Below are positions 53,726-63,656 of a stretch of 64,000 bases of DNA, one piece after another. Positions within the stretch are counted from its first letter, which is position 1, and every line of letters begins with the position of its first letter. The stretch is taken from the NCBI GenBank assembly GCA_024275485.1, contig JAJRZA010000066.1:1-64000 (forward strand), given 5' to 3'. Under the pieces are notes generated by a model. That model made no database searches. It saw only the letters and a list, made by a program, of their open reading frames with translations, and was not told the origin of the DNA. The position numbers and the translations under genes are program-made. This DNA comes from Candidatus Krumholzibacteriota bacterium (GTDB lineage Bacteria > Krumholzibacteriota > Krumholzibacteriia > LZORAL124-64-63).

Positions 53726-55286
53726 GGCTGTTCCCATTATTGGACTGTGATTCCCAGTGATAAATTTTCACACCAGGCAGCGAATCCTCCAGACGCAAAT
53801 GGCCGTTTCGGCTCAAAACCACCGGTAGATGCCCGTTGGGGTCCAAATACCATTCCCGACAAGAAACAAACCAAAACTTGTCGAAGCGGGCAAGTCTGTT
53901 TTTGAAGAAATTCCGGGCATCCTCATCAGATTTCAAAGGGGAATGCTGATAACTGTCGACCAGATTTTGTTCATTTCCGGAGTAAAAACGATAAACTCCG
54001 GTTACAACGGGAACAAATATCACATCGGCAGAGTTGTTGTGCTCCTGCACATATTCAACCGCACCCCGAATATCGGCCTTGAGGTAGCGATCATTCCAGA
54101 AATAACCTGACAGGGACCAGAATGACAAGACAATCATCAGCACGGCCACGGTCCGGCTCCAGGAGCCCGGCAATCGAGTCAGCCCCAATGATAAAAGGAC
54201 TAGGAGAAACGGGAAGATCACGGCCACATACCGGGGGTTCCACGGCTTGATGTTCCTGACAGCCAGGGCCACCAGGATTGCAAGGGGCACCGCCGCAAAA
54301 ATAAGCAAAAACAGGCGACGTCGACCCAGGTGTCGTAGAGCGGAGACCAAACCCAGCGCCACTGGAATGGCTCCAACAAGCAGCCAGGGAAGATTCGCTT
54401 TCAAGACTGCAAGCCGGTCGGGCTGGTGCAACTCCCTCAAGGAAGGCCCAAAGCTGTGGCCAAAAAATAATGTAAAAATGGAATAGGGTATGGCCATTGG
54501 CGAAAAAGTAGTCTGTCCACGAAGTGAAAGACCGGTATCGGCCCCTGGAAGGATGCGATCAACCGCCCAAATGCCGCTGGCCTTCAAAATCCAGGGGGAC
54601 GACAAAGCCACAGCCCCCATGATGGCCAACACCCACAAACCCCATTGCCGGGCCCCTTGAGGTCGATGGAGAATCAAAACAGCCAGCCCCATTGCACACA
54701 ATAGAAAGAGTGCGGACATGTTGCTCAACACCGCGGCGGCCCCCGCCAGGGCAAAGCCAATGGCGGTTGCGACACGGGGATCTTTCTCTACCATGTCCAA
54801 ATAGGCCAGGGCCATCAGGATTACAAAGAAAATCAAAAAGGAATAGCCCCGGGCCTCTTGGCTGTACCATACGTGAAAAGGGCTGATGGCCAGCAGGAGA
54901 GTACCCAATCGGGCAGCTCGATGATCCAGAAGACGCCCCAGGAAAGAGCCAAACAATGGTATGGTCAGGATGCCCGCCACTGCTGCGGGGAGTCGAAGAA
55001 TCCACTCGTTTTCCTGGATGCGAACCAGGGGCCAAACAACCAGGAGGTAAAGTGGAGCCTGGATGGAATCCCAAACCTGGGTCAGAAGATTCATCTCATG
55101 GCCTGGACGTATCATGTTCCAGGTCAGAATTTCATCAACCCAGAGTGATGCTCCATCCAATCGATAAAATCGCAGGGCCGCAGCCAGCAAGGTGGCGGCA
55201 AACAAAAACCCGACACCCAGCGGGGCGTTGTCGGTGTCTTCGTCCTGCAACCAATCGTTTGGCGGGGCCAATGCCCTGCTGTTCAT
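53715..55286 (-). CDS. glycosyltransferase family 39 membrane protein
   Basis: This 523-residue GT-C fold enzyme has roughly ten membrane helices and a long periplasmic C-terminal domain (about residues 410-523). The first loop carries the acidic WVDEILTWNMIR segment that serves as the catalytic site in the ArnT/PMT superfamily. Such enzymes transfer a sugar from a polyprenyl donor to lipid A or a protein at the periplasmic face. Its place in an LPS cluster suggests lipid A or core modification. The ATG has AGGTAGGA directly upstream. Confidence 0.85.
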   Translation of the reverse strand: MNSRALAPPNDWLQDEDTDNAPLGVGFLFAATLLAAALRFYRLDGASLWVDEILTWNMIRPGHEMNLLTQVWDSIQAPLYLLVVWPLVRIQENEWILRLPAAVAGILTIPLFGSFLGRLLDHRAARLGTLLLAISPFHVWYSQEARGYSFLIFFVILMALAYLDMVEKDPRVATAIGFALAGAAAVLSNMSALFLLCAMGLAVLILHRPQGARQWGLWVLAIMGAVALSSPWILKASGIWAVDRILPGADTGLSLRGQTTFSPMAIPYSIFTLFFGHSFGPSLRELHQPDRLAVLKANLPWLLVGAIPVALGLVSALRHLGRRRLFLLIFAAVPLAILVALAVRNIKPWNPRYVAVIFPFLLVLLSLGLTRLPGSWSRTVAVLMIVLSFWSLSGYFWNDRYLKADIRGAVEYVQEHNNSADVIFVPVVTGVYRFYSGNEQNLVDSYQHSPLKSDEDARNFFKNRLARFDKFWFVSCREWYLDPNGHLPVVLSRNGHLRLEDSLPGVKIYHWESQSNNGNSHER

Positions 55287-55306
55287 TCCTACCTGCTTTA
55301 ATTTAT

Positions 55307-56104
55307 TCAGTCGTTCTGTTGAATCGGACGTCCCGGATAAAATTCCTTCAGTTCCACTTTGATGGACCCTACCGGAACTTTGGCCTTCACCAGAACCGGC
55401 ACCCGGTATTGATCATCGGACAGATAAATGGTTAGTTTACCTTCATGCTTGAAAAGACCTTCGCCCTGCATTATGGGCTCCACCACAAAACAGTCAAAAG
55501 TACCGGCCTCAACCTTCACTGTTTTTTTCCCTCGAATGTAAACCTTGAGATTGTAGGTTTTACGCGAGCTGTGTGTAGGCAGGTCATAAACACTGCCTTC
55601 CACCAAATCAAGGGTACGCAGAAAATAACCTGCCGCCAGAACATCCAGCACTCCGCGGCTGATGGGATAGTCGGTGCCATTGGCGTAATGGGCCACTTCA
55701 TTTTCGTGGTCAAAACTGATTTCCACCGTTTTTCGGTAGTCGCCTTCACGCAAACGCTTGTAGAAATAGCGGCTGAAAAGGTCCTCCACATCCATATAGC
55801 TAACAATCTTATCTCGGACCTTGTAGATGGAAGAAAAAAACTGGTTACTGTTGGCTTTGCTCTGAATGTGGTAACAGGTCCGTCCCTGGTACTCTGTCAA
55901 GCCGATGATTTGAACCACAGCCTCTCCAGCAGTCACCATGCCGTAGCCAAGGGAAAAAACCATTTTTTCACCAGGTCCAAAAACGACATTAGGCTGCTTG
56001 TTCTGGGACTTGGAATTTTGGGCAACAGCAACATTGGGCACCAAAAGAAACAACAGGCCAAAGACCATGGTAAACAATAAACTCAAAAAACTTTTTTGTT
56101 TCAA
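55307..56104 (-). CDS. DUF3108 domain protein
   Basis: This 265-residue secreted protein has a signal peptide (about residues 1-28, ending AVAQ) and a DUF3108 beta-strand domain (landmarks GPGEKMVFSLGYGMVTAG, KANSNQFFSSIY, FYPGRP). The family lies near LPS and polysaccharide genes but has no known activity. The TTG start overlaps the upstream glycosyltransferase stop (TTGA). It probably acts in the periplasm on the cell surface glycan. Confidence 0.78.
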   Translation of the reverse strand: MKQKSFLSLLFTMVFGLLFLLVPNVAVAQNSKSQNKQPNVVFGPGEKMVFSLGYGMVTAGEAVVQIIGLTEYQGRTCYHIQSKANSNQFFSSIYKVRDKIVSYMDVEDLFSRYFYKRLREGDYRKTVEISFDHENEVAHYANGTDYPISRGVLDVLAAGYFLRTLDLVEGSVYDLPTHSSRKTYNLKVYIRGKKTVKVEAGTFDCFVVEPIMQGEGLFKHEGKLTIYLSDDQYRVPVLVKAKVPVGSIKVELKEFYPGRPIQQND

Positions 56105-57189
56105 GGGGCCACTCCCGGTGGTTTTTTCAATACTCTCGACAAACCTGCCATAACCTCTGAAGCAGGCAATTGGTCGAGGCAGGGATGCCCCGGCAAAGGG
56201 CAATATTTGAAGTCGCAGCCCAGGCAATCCAAATCCTGCCTGATTGATACATGACGAGGGTTGCTGGGGTTCCATCCCTCCGGGTTGGTGGGCCCGAAGA
56301 CAGTCACGGTGGGCAACCCCACCGCGGCAGCCAAATGTCGCCCGCCGCAATCGGTTCCGGCAAACGCAGAGCAACGGGATAGCAAGTCACCCAATTCGGG
56401 CAAATTCGTATTCGGGGCAAAGACATCATCCGGAAGCTCTCGGCGCAGCACCTTTTCCATTTCCTGATCGCCAGGACCTGGAATAAAGATAGGCGATTCT
56501 CCCTGCCCCATCAATTCCTGTACCAATTCCACGATATGACGGTTGGGCCAGGCTTTAGTAGGCCAAGTGGCACTCATCATCAGGGCGATATTCCTGCCAG
56601 TGCCTCGCTGCCAACTCTCCCGCCACAGGAGATAGGACGAGCCCAGGTATTCTTCAGGAATAATGGTCCTGCCCCGTTCCACTGGACCAGGGTTCCAGGG
56701 GGACGGGTTCAATCCCAGGGCGCGCAACGGGTCAAGAAAAGCTTCACCCGCAAATCCCCGCAGGTTGGTCCTGGAATGTCGATTGCGGGGAACGGCAATA
56801 TTGTAGGCCCAGCGCCGACGCGGTAGATCGTACCCCACTCTCAGGGAAGCTCCAGTAGCCGCGGTCCACAGGGCTGTGCGCGGGTTTCCCAACCAGTCGA
56901 TAACCAAATCGTATTTTTTTGACCATAGCCGACGATACCAACCCAAACCCGATTCCGAAGCCATCGAGCCAGCTGACCAGGGAATAACTTGAACCCCTGG
57001 CACCAGCAAGGAAATCAAACTGGCAAATGGCCGGTCAATTATCAGGTCCAGTTCCGCTTGGGGAAAGGCCAACCCCAGCTCCCGCACGGCGGGTAAAGTA
57101 ACCAGGCAGTCGCCAAGGGCTTTGCGCCGGATCATGAGGACCCGTCGTATGCTTTTTTCGTGGCCATTCAGGCAAAAAATATTATTCAC
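56101..57189 (-). CDS. glycosyltransferase family 9 (heptosyltransferase-like)
   Basis: This 362-residue GT-B enzyme of the ADP-heptose:LPS heptosyltransferase family has RRKALGDCLVTLPAVRELG at the N-terminus, the KYDLVIDWLGNPRTAL segment, and the nucleotide-binding GPTNPEGWNPSNPRH region. A GTG start overlaps the neighbouring heptosyltransferase stop (GTGA) with a strong GGAGGGGA ribosome site. It extends the inner core of LPS. A C-terminal cysteine cluster (CLGCDFKYCPLPGHPC) could bind metal. Confidence 0.88.
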   Translation of the reverse strand: MNNIFCLNGHEKSIRRVLMIRRKALGDCLVTLPAVRELGLAFPQAELDLIIDRPFASLISLLVPGVQVIPWSAGSMASESGLGWYRRLWSKKYDLVIDWLGNPRTALWTAATGASLRVGYDLPRRRWAYNIAVPRNRHSRTNLRGFAGEAFLDPLRALGLNPSPWNPGPVERGRTIIPEEYLGSSYLLWRESWQRGTGRNIALMMSATWPTKAWPNRHIVELVQELMGQGESPIFIPGPGDQEMEKVLRRELPDDVFAPNTNLPELGDLLSRCSAFAGTDCGGRHLAAAVGLPTVTVFGPTNPEGWNPSNPRHVSIRQDLDCLGCDFKYCPLPGHPCLDQLPASEVMAGLSRVLKKPPGVAP

Positions 57190-58343
57190 TCCCCTCCTCT
57201 GCCAAGAAGCTCAAGACATTGACCCAGCACCCGAGCTGGAAGGAGTTCAGGCAGACAGATGAATTGATCACATTCATGCAGGTCGCAGGGCGCGCAATGT
57301 GGTTTGGAGGTCATCACCCGATAAGGTCCCGCATTTTCATAGGGGAACCACAGGGCTGGATCAGTAGGCCCAAAAACACCAAGGGTTGGAATCCCCAAGC
57401 CAACTCCCGAATGCATGATACCACCATCGACACTCACCAGCAAAGCACTGTTGCTGATAACCCCCAGGACCTGTGGCAGATTCAAAACTGGCAATACCCG
57501 CCCCCGACCTGCGGGAATACTCGTTTCCAGGGCCGACCAGGAGGTCCCCCCGATTGGAGGTTGAAGCACGAACAGTGGGCAGTCAGTGGCATCAACCAAC
57601 TCCTCGATAAGTTTTTGCCAGTGCTCCAATGGCCATTGTTTAGCCTGCCAGGTCGCCCCCGGTGCCAAAATGATGGGTGCTGATTTTGAGTTCCCTGCAC
57701 TGCCCAGCAAGTCGGATCCTATTTTTTCCGACCAATGTTTGCCTGGCAAATGAGGGGAAATGGCCTGTCCTCCGTACTGCTGTTCAAACCAATCCAGAAA
57801 AGGAAGATTACTTTCCTTGTGAACCAGAGGAGACAACCGCGCCAGGTGCTCTCCCATTCCTCCAGGTGCGACCTTGAACAAATCAGCGAAACGACTTCGG
57901 TTTTCAGATGGAACAATCGTGTGGGTAAAAAGCCAACGCCGGCTTCCCCTGGTACCACCGATTCGATGCCGAACCCCGGCCAACCTCAAGATCCAGGCGC
58001 TACGGGGGTTGAAGAAGAGATCCACGGCCAAGTCATAGCGGGAATTGATAAGGTTGGGCACCATGGCCCATGCTCCGAGGGCTCCACTGGCAATGCTTTC
58101 ACTCTCGCGGGCCCTGGCATCAGCACCGTGTCTGTCAATATCCAAGAGATGGAGCTGGTCGAGGTGAGGATGGCCCTGCAAAACCTGACCATGATTTTTT
58201 TCGGCCAGAAAGCCAAGACGGAGTTCGGGATCACCCTGGCGCAGCACCTCCAGTAATGGAGTGGCCATCACCACATCGCCCAAATAGCGCAGACGGGATA
58301 CAAGAATGGAATGCAAGGGACGACCCTCAAGCAACCAACTCAC
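57186..58343 (-). CDS. glycosyltransferase family 9 (heptosyltransferase-like)
   Basis: This 385-residue paralogue has SRLRYLGDVVMATPLLEVLRQ, APGATWQAKQWPLEHWQKL and VSVDGGIMHSGVGLGIPTLGVFGPTDP, with a Cys-rich tail (HCAPCDLHECDQFICLPE). It is probably the second heptosyltransferase of the core. The GTG start overlaps gmhB (GTGA), and its stop overlaps the next gene. Confidence 0.9.
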   Translation of the reverse strand: MSWLLEGRPLHSILVSRLRYLGDVVMATPLLEVLRQGDPELRLGFLAEKNHGQVLQGHPHLDQLHLLDIDRHGADARARESESIASGALGAWAMVPNLINSRYDLAVDLFFNPRSAWILRLAGVRHRIGGTRGSRRWLFTHTIVPSENRSRFADLFKVAPGGMGEHLARLSPLVHKESNLPFLDWFEQQYGGQAISPHLPGKHWSEKIGSDLLGSAGNSKSAPIILAPGATWQAKQWPLEHWQKLIEELVDATDCPLFVLQPPIGGTSWSALETSIPAGRGRVLPVLNLPQVLGVISNSALLVSVDGGIMHSGVGLGIPTLGVFGPTDPALWFPYENAGPYRVMTSKPHCAPCDLHECDQFICLPELLPARVLGQCLELLGRGGE

Positions 58344-58951
58344 AATGGTTCCCCAGGGGCGGAATTTTTCAGGATATGGTCCACGGCATCGGATAGATCG
58401 GCAAAGATACCTACCAGGGGATCATCCGGCCAACTTTCAAGAACCTTGGCTTGCTGTTCCAGTCCGTAGCCGGTCAAGACCAACGCTCCTGCCAGGCCGG
58501 CGTCCCGGCCCAGGGCGACGTCACTTTCCTTGTCGCCAATAACCCACGAGCCGTCTCGATGCCAATTCACTATCTCACCGGCCTCGTTGAGCATTCCAGG
58601 CAGCGGCTTCCGGCAACCACAGTTTTCATCGGGAGCATGGGGACAGTAGAAGAAAGCATCCAATGCAGAACCTTCTTTTTCCAGGAGAAAATCAAACCGC
58701 TCCATCACCGCCTTGAATTCCTCGGGTCCAAAAAAGCCCCGCCCAATTCCGGATTGGTTCGATACTCCGATCAACAAAAAGCCTGCCTGCCTCGCCCGTA
58801 CCATGGCTTCGGCAACCCCCGGTAAAATTTCCACCTGCGCAGGATCCGCCAGATAGTTCCGATCGGAGATGATCACTCCATCACGATCCAGAAACAGGGC
58901 GGGACGCGGCGGGCCGTCAAAAATTCCGGGCCCAGATTTCCAAAGCGGCAT
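58340..58951 (-). CDS. gmhB: D-glycero-D-manno-heptose 1,7-bisphosphate 7-phosphatase
   Basis: This 203-residue HAD phosphatase makes heptose 1-phosphate for ADP-heptose, the donor for the adjacent heptosyltransferases. The nucleophile motif FLDRDGVI, SNQSGIGRG, the zinc loop CPHAPDENCGCRKP, and GDKESDVALG in the third motif are all present. It is placed among glycosyltransferase-9 genes, which fits heptose supply. Other heptose genes are elsewhere. Confidence 0.93.
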   Translation of the reverse strand: MPLWKSGPGIFDGPPRPALFLDRDGVIISDRNYLADPAQVEILPGVAEAMVRARQAGFLLIGVSNQSGIGRGFFGPEEFKAVMERFDFLLEKEGSALDAFFYCPHAPDENCGCRKPLPGMLNEAGEIVNWHRDGSWVIGDKESDVALGRDAGLAGALVLTGYGLEQQAKVLESWPDDPLVGIFADLSDAVDHILKNSAPGEPL

Positions 58952-59000
58952 ACTTGTCTCTCTCTTGTATTCCGGAGATCCGGATTCTGATTGGCAGAAA

Positions 59001-60104
59001 CTATTGTTCCCCTACAATCAGAAGTTCGTCAACGGCTGCCATTATCTGCTCGGCTTCTAGGGTGTCGAGGCAGAACTCCTTTTGGTTGCAGGTCTTCAGA
59101 TAGCAGGGACGACAATCGAAACCATCGGCTGCCACAACCCTCGTCCGAGGACCAAGAGGGCTGGTCCACCGGGGATTTGATGAGCCAAAAATCCCAACCG
59201 TGGCAACTCCCAGCGCGCCAGCCAGGTGCATAAGGCCACTGTCGTTACCAACAAAAACTTCGCAGGACTTCAAAAGGGCCGCCACTTGCTGCAAATCGGT
59301 TTTCCCCGTGAGATCAACAAGTCCTGCCTTCCCGGGCAAATCCGATTCAGGAGTCTTCGACAAGGCCAGGGCCAATTCTCCAGCATACTCGGAAGCCTCC
59401 GCATCCCCCACCACGACCAGGCGTACCTTCCTTTGATCAATGGCTTCGGCGGCAAAATCCACCGCGCGGCCAAGGGGCCAGCTCTTAGCCGAGCCGTAGG
59501 TTGCACCTGGAGCAAAAATCCACAGGGGTGATGGTGAATTGGTGCACACCGGCGCAAATTTCCGGCAACCGGGTAGGGTCGGCAAGACATCTCCCACCTG
59601 GTTCTCTGCAGCATCACAGCCCAGGACCCTCAATAGATCTTTCCCCAACTGCACGAGTTCCTGGCTGTGGTGTTGTTCGCCCCTTGCAGGAACCTTGGTT
59701 CCGTGGGTCAGCAAGGCCTTGCGGCCATCTCCGGCATAACCGATGCGCAATTTGGCCCCCGAGCAAAAAGCGGCCAGGCCTGCGCGAAAGGAAGGTGGGC
59801 CCAAGATGACGGCATCAGGTGAATGAGTACGAATATCCATCCCCAGGCGGGGCCCGCCCAGCAATCCGGCATGACGCCCAGGCCGAAGCACGGGCAGCAG
59901 AAAATCCAGGCGGGGGTCATCCTGAAATAGAGGAGCCCAAGCGGGCCTGACAGCCAACCCAAAAACCAGATTGCGTTTTTCGGGAAGTTTCCGCGCCTGG
60001 TGCAGGAATTCGATCAGGGCCGAGAACATGACCACGTCACCCAACCAGTTGGGTGCCACCAGCACGACCCTGAATTCCAAACCGGAGAACCTTGGGTCAG
60101 TCAT
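59001..60104 (-). CDS. glycosyltransferase family 9 (heptosyltransferase-like)
   Basis: This 367-residue paralogue has VLVAPNWLGDVVMFSALIEFL, APGATYGSAKSWPLGRAVDFA and GNDSGLMHLAGALGVATVGIFG, plus a C-terminal cluster CRPCYLKTC. It is of the WaaF-like group. Its ATG at 60104 overlaps the previous glycosyltransferase end by 8 nt. Confidence 0.9.
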   Translation of the reverse strand: MTDPRFSGLEFRVVLVAPNWLGDVVMFSALIEFLHQARKLPEKRNLVFGLAVRPAWAPLFQDDPRLDFLLPVLRPGRHAGLLGGPRLGMDIRTHSPDAVILGPPSFRAGLAAFCSGAKLRIGYAGDGRKALLTHGTKVPARGEQHHSQELVQLGKDLLRVLGCDAAENQVGDVLPTLPGCRKFAPVCTNSPSPLWIFAPGATYGSAKSWPLGRAVDFAAEAIDQRKVRLVVVGDAEASEYAGELALALSKTPESDLPGKAGLVDLTGKTDLQQVAALLKSCEVFVGNDSGLMHLAGALGVATVGIFGSSNPRWTSPLGPRTRVVAADGFDCRPCYLKTCNQKEFCLDTLEAEQIMAAVDELLIVGEQ

Positions 60105-61251
60105 GAGATGGAAGAGACGGGGAACTTCCCAGGTCGGGATTTGGATTGGCAATGGTCGGAGCAATAATCCTGGCTGCCTTGGTTGTTCGTCCTTCGGTGA
60201 CGAATTCCACGGCCTCCATGAGGGTTTCCAGATCAACCTTTCCGGCTTTGTCCAGGCGCAAAACCTTGACCCTTTTGCGATCCCGGGGAACCCAGCATTC
60301 AGCAACATCAGGGGAGAACAAACCAACGGTGGGCAAACCCAGGGCCACAGAAAAATGAAAAAAGTCGGTATTGCCGGCCAGGAAGAGATCACATTGGGAC
60401 AGCAACAAAACCATATCCAGGAGCGATCCCCGAGGTAGTCCCAGTGGAACATCGGTCAGCTTGGTCTCAAATTTTTGCAACAAATCACCTTCCTGCGGTT
60501 GCCCAAGAGGGACCACCCGGCAGACGAAGTGAGTGGACAGTTGCCGAACCAGAAAGTGAAGATCTTCGAGCTCCATGCGCCGGCCCGATTTGCTGGCTCC
60601 CGGCTCCACACCGATCAGCATCTGGTCGGGATTGGGTTTGTGGAAGTGAACCTGCTGGGCCATCTGCCTGACCAGTTCCATGGGCAATGGCCAACGGGAA
60701 TTCATGTCCCGAGGGCTCAACCCGAGAAAAGGGCCTGCCGCCATAATGCGATCACCAAAGTACTGGTTCTGATTTTCAGGAGGCCGAATTTCAAAATTGA
60801 TGGCCGGCCAGGAATCGCTATGTGATGGGCCCATGCGCAAGCTGGCACCACTGGCAAGAGCTGCCAACTCCAGGCGTGGCGAGGGCTTCTGGGTCATGAC
60901 CACCGCCATATCGTATTTTCCCTTGCCCAGCTGACGCAACAAAGAGGCAAAAGCCGGGCGCCAGGGGTTCAGTTGCCCTTCCTTGTAAACCATGCACTGT
61001 TTGACCAGGCCGCTGGGCACCATCAGGGGCTCATGTTTTTCCGGTAGAAGAAAATCAATGCGGGCGGCAGGGAAATTCTTCCGGATGGCCTTGATCAACG
61101 GCACATGAAAGACCAGTTCGGAGAGATCACCAGAGTCGATGCAAAGCACACGGCTGGTTTCGTTCAGAACTCCCGGCAGAGTGAACGGAACCGACTGGCC
61201 CTTGTGATAAAAGGGCCGCATCAAGGAAGTGATCAAACGATGTTCCAACAC
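60097..61251 (-). CDS. divergent glycosyltransferase family 9 protein
   Basis: This 384-residue protein is related to heptosyltransferases but diverged. The N-terminal nucleotide region reads IDSGDLSELVFHVPLIKAIRK, lacking the usual RxxxLGD, while later parts such as GVEPGASKSGRRMELEDLHF and AGNTDFFHFSVALGLPTVGLFSPD are kept. It may use a different sugar donor, or be a regulatory paralogue. GTG start, with AGAGAGG 8 nt upstream lying in the lon stop region. Confidence 0.8.
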   Translation of the reverse strand: MLEHRLITSLMRPFYHKGQSVPFTLPGVLNETSRVLCIDSGDLSELVFHVPLIKAIRKNFPAARIDFLLPEKHEPLMVPSGLVKQCMVYKEGQLNPWRPAFASLLRQLGKGKYDMAVVMTQKPSPRLELAALASGASLRMGPSHSDSWPAINFEIRPPENQNQYFGDRIMAAGPFLGLSPRDMNSRWPLPMELVRQMAQQVHFHKPNPDQMLIGVEPGASKSGRRMELEDLHFLVRQLSTHFVCRVVPLGQPQEGDLLQKFETKLTDVPLGLPRGSLLDMVLLLSQCDLFLAGNTDFFHFSVALGLPTVGLFSPDVAECWVPRDRKRVKVLRLDKAGKVDLETLMEAVEFVTEGRTTKAARIIAPTIANPNPDLGSSPSLPSHD

Positions 61252-61265
61252 AAAACCGACCTCTC

Positions 61266-63656
61266 TCAGAATGTTCCATCGGCGATTTCAGGAAAGATGG
61301 TTTCCCATACCTCGTCCACGTGACCGACAGGAACAAACTCGATATCCTCTCGGACTTCATCGGGGATTTCATCCAGATCCACTTCATTGGCAGCCGGGAT
61401 AATGACCTGCCGAATACCAACCCGGTGAGCGGCCAGGACTTTCTCCAGCAAGCCACCGATGGGCAATACGGCCCCAGTTAGAGTGATCTCGCCAGTCATG
61501 GCAGTGCGGCGATTCAGGGGTTTCTTGATCAGCAAGGACAACAGCACCGAAGCCATGGCAATACCCGCACTGGGTCCATCTTTAGGAATGGCACCAGCTG
61601 GCAAGTGTATATGAATATCCCTTTTGGCGAAAAAATCCGCATAATCTTCACGGGCGGCAAAGCGGTGGCGCAAATAGCTGTAAGCTGCGCTGGCCGACTC
61701 CTGCATCACACTGCCAATCTGGCCTGTGAGTTTCAGGACACCGCGTCCCCCAGGCAAACTGAGCCCTTCGATATAAAGAATCTTTCCGCCGACCTGGGTC
61801 CAAGCCAGGCCGGTGACTACTCCCACTTTCAGGTGGCTGCGCAAACGATCGCCGGAATAACTGGGTGGCCCCAGGTAGTCTTCCAGATTCTTGGCGCCGA
61901 TGCTTTGCTTTTTCCGTTTCCCCTTGGCGACGGCGGTGGCCACCTTGCGGCACACACCACCGATTTCTCGCTCGAGTTGCCGCACTCCCGCTTCGCGGGT
62001 ATGGTCTTCAATGATGCTCATCAAGCCGGCATCCGTGAACCGGATGTGTTTGCTGGTGAGGCCGTTCTCATCGATTTGCCGGGGCACGAGATAGCGTTTT
62101 GCAATCTGTTGTTTTTCAAGATTGGTGTACCCAGCCAGTTGGATCATCTCCATGCGATCCAGAAGGGGACGCGGAATGGTGTCCAGCATGTTGGCCGTGG
62201 TGATGAACATGACCTTGGACAGGTCAAACGGCAAAGTCAGGTAGTGGTCCGTGAAATCGCAGTTCTGTTCCGGATCAAGAACTTCCAAAAGAGCACTGGC
62301 GGGATCGCCTCGGAAATCGTTGCCCAGTTTGTCGATTTCATCCAGCATGATCAGCGGGTTGTTGGTTCCACAATCTTTCAGACCGGCAATGATGCGGCCC
62401 GGCATGGACCCGACGTAGGTCCGGCGGTGACCACGAATCTCCGCTTCATCGCGCATCCCACCGAGGCTGAACCGGAAAAATTTCCGTCCCACCGCTTCGG
62501 CGATGCTGCGCCCGAGGCTGGTCTTACCTACCCCGGGAGGTCCCGACAGGCAAAGAATGGGCCCACGGTGATTGTCTTTCAGCTTGCGCACGGCAAGATA
62601 TTCAATGATGCGTTCTTTGACATCTTCCAGGCCAAAATGATCCCGGTCCAGGATATTCTGGGCTCGTTTCAGGTCCAGTTTGTCCTCGCTGCTGACATTC
62701 CAGGGCAATTCCAGCAACCAATCCACATAGGTTTTGCTGACAGTGTACTCGCTGGCGCCGGGAGACATGCGGCTCAGACGATCGTATTCCTTCTCGGCGG
62801 CAGCCGCCACTTTTTCCGGAAGATCAGCTTCGGCGATGCTTTCAGCCAATTCATCAAGTTCGACGGAGCCTTCGTCCGCCTCCCCCAACTCCCGTTGAAT
62901 CGCTTTCAGTTGCTGACGCAAATAGTACTCACGCTGGTCCTTGTCGATGCTTTTACGAACCCGCGTTTGAAGTTTTTGTCCCAGTTCCAGCACATCCAAT
63001 TCCCTGAGGACGATTTTGGAGAGCACCTTCAAACGTTTGCGCGGGGATTTTTCTTCCAGACAACCCTGCTTCTCCGCCACATCGATTTCCAGGTTGGTGG
63101 CGATCAGGTCGGCCAGGCGACCGGGATCGTCAATGTTCATGACGACAACCTTCAACTCCTCGGAGAGAGTCTCATTGGCGTCGATGATTTTCAGGAAATT
63201 GTTGGCGACTCCCCGCATATAAGCCAGGGTGCGGGAATCTTCCTGGACATCTTCTTCTATCAGTTCAATGCGTGCCTTCATGTAAGGCTCGCCATCCACA
63301 AATTCCTTGATGCGGCAACGAGCCACACCCTGGCCCAGCAAACGTATGCTGCCATCGGGAAAGCGCAGCATTTTTTGAATTTTCACTGCGGTTCCGACAT
63401 GGTAGATGAGGTCTTTCTCATCTATCTCTTCTTCATCGTCGGGCACCAGATCTCGCTGGGCGAAGGTTCCGAGGATTTTATCACCAGCCAGACAGTCGTC
63501 GGCCAAGCGTACCAGATTGGCGTCGCTCAAAACCAGTGGAACCATCATAGCCGGAAAGATAACTGCCTCGCTGATGGGCAGGATGGGCATCTCTTCGGGG
63601 AGATAAACTTCATCAACATGATCATCTTCCATGAGAATCCGGTCATTGTCCGGCAT
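61266..63656 (-). CDS. lon: ATP-dependent protease Lon
   Basis: This 796-residue protease degrades misfolded proteins. An N-terminal substrate domain (about residues 20-230) precedes the AAA+ domain (Walker A GPPGVGKTSLGR, Walker B IMLDEIDKL) and the C-terminal Ser-Lys protease (catalytic Ser in PKDGPSAGIAMAS, Lys in GGLLEKVLAAHRVG). The ATG has AAGGAG some 11 nt upstream. A small heat-shock gene lies upstream, which fits a heat-shock locus. Confidence 0.96.
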   Translation of the reverse strand: MPDNDRILMEDDHVDEVYLPEEMPILPISEAVIFPAMMVPLVLSDANLVRLADDCLAGDKILGTFAQRDLVPDDEEEIDEKDLIYHVGTAVKIQKMLRFPDGSIRLLGQGVARCRIKEFVDGEPYMKARIELIEEDVQEDSRTLAYMRGVANNFLKIIDANETLSEELKVVVMNIDDPGRLADLIATNLEIDVAEKQGCLEEKSPRKRLKVLSKIVLRELDVLELGQKLQTRVRKSIDKDQREYYLRQQLKAIQRELGEADEGSVELDELAESIAEADLPEKVAAAAEKEYDRLSRMSPGASEYTVSKTYVDWLLELPWNVSSEDKLDLKRAQNILDRDHFGLEDVKERIIEYLAVRKLKDNHRGPILCLSGPPGVGKTSLGRSIAEAVGRKFFRFSLGGMRDEAEIRGHRRTYVGSMPGRIIAGLKDCGTNNPLIMLDEIDKLGNDFRGDPASALLEVLDPEQNCDFTDHYLTLPFDLSKVMFITTANMLDTIPRPLLDRMEMIQLAGYTNLEKQQIAKRYLVPRQIDENGLTSKHIRFTDAGLMSIIEDHTREAGVRQLEREIGGVCRKVATAVAKGKRKKQSIGAKNLEDYLGPPSYSGDRLRSHLKVGVVTGLAWTQVGGKILYIEGLSLPGGRGVLKLTGQIGSVMQESASAAYSYLRHRFAAREDYADFFAKRDIHIHLPAGAIPKDGPSAGIAMASVLLSLLIKKPLNRRTAMTGEITLTGAVLPIGGLLEKVLAAHRVGIRQVIIPAANEVDLDEIPDEVREDIEFVPVGHVDEVWETIFPEIADGTF

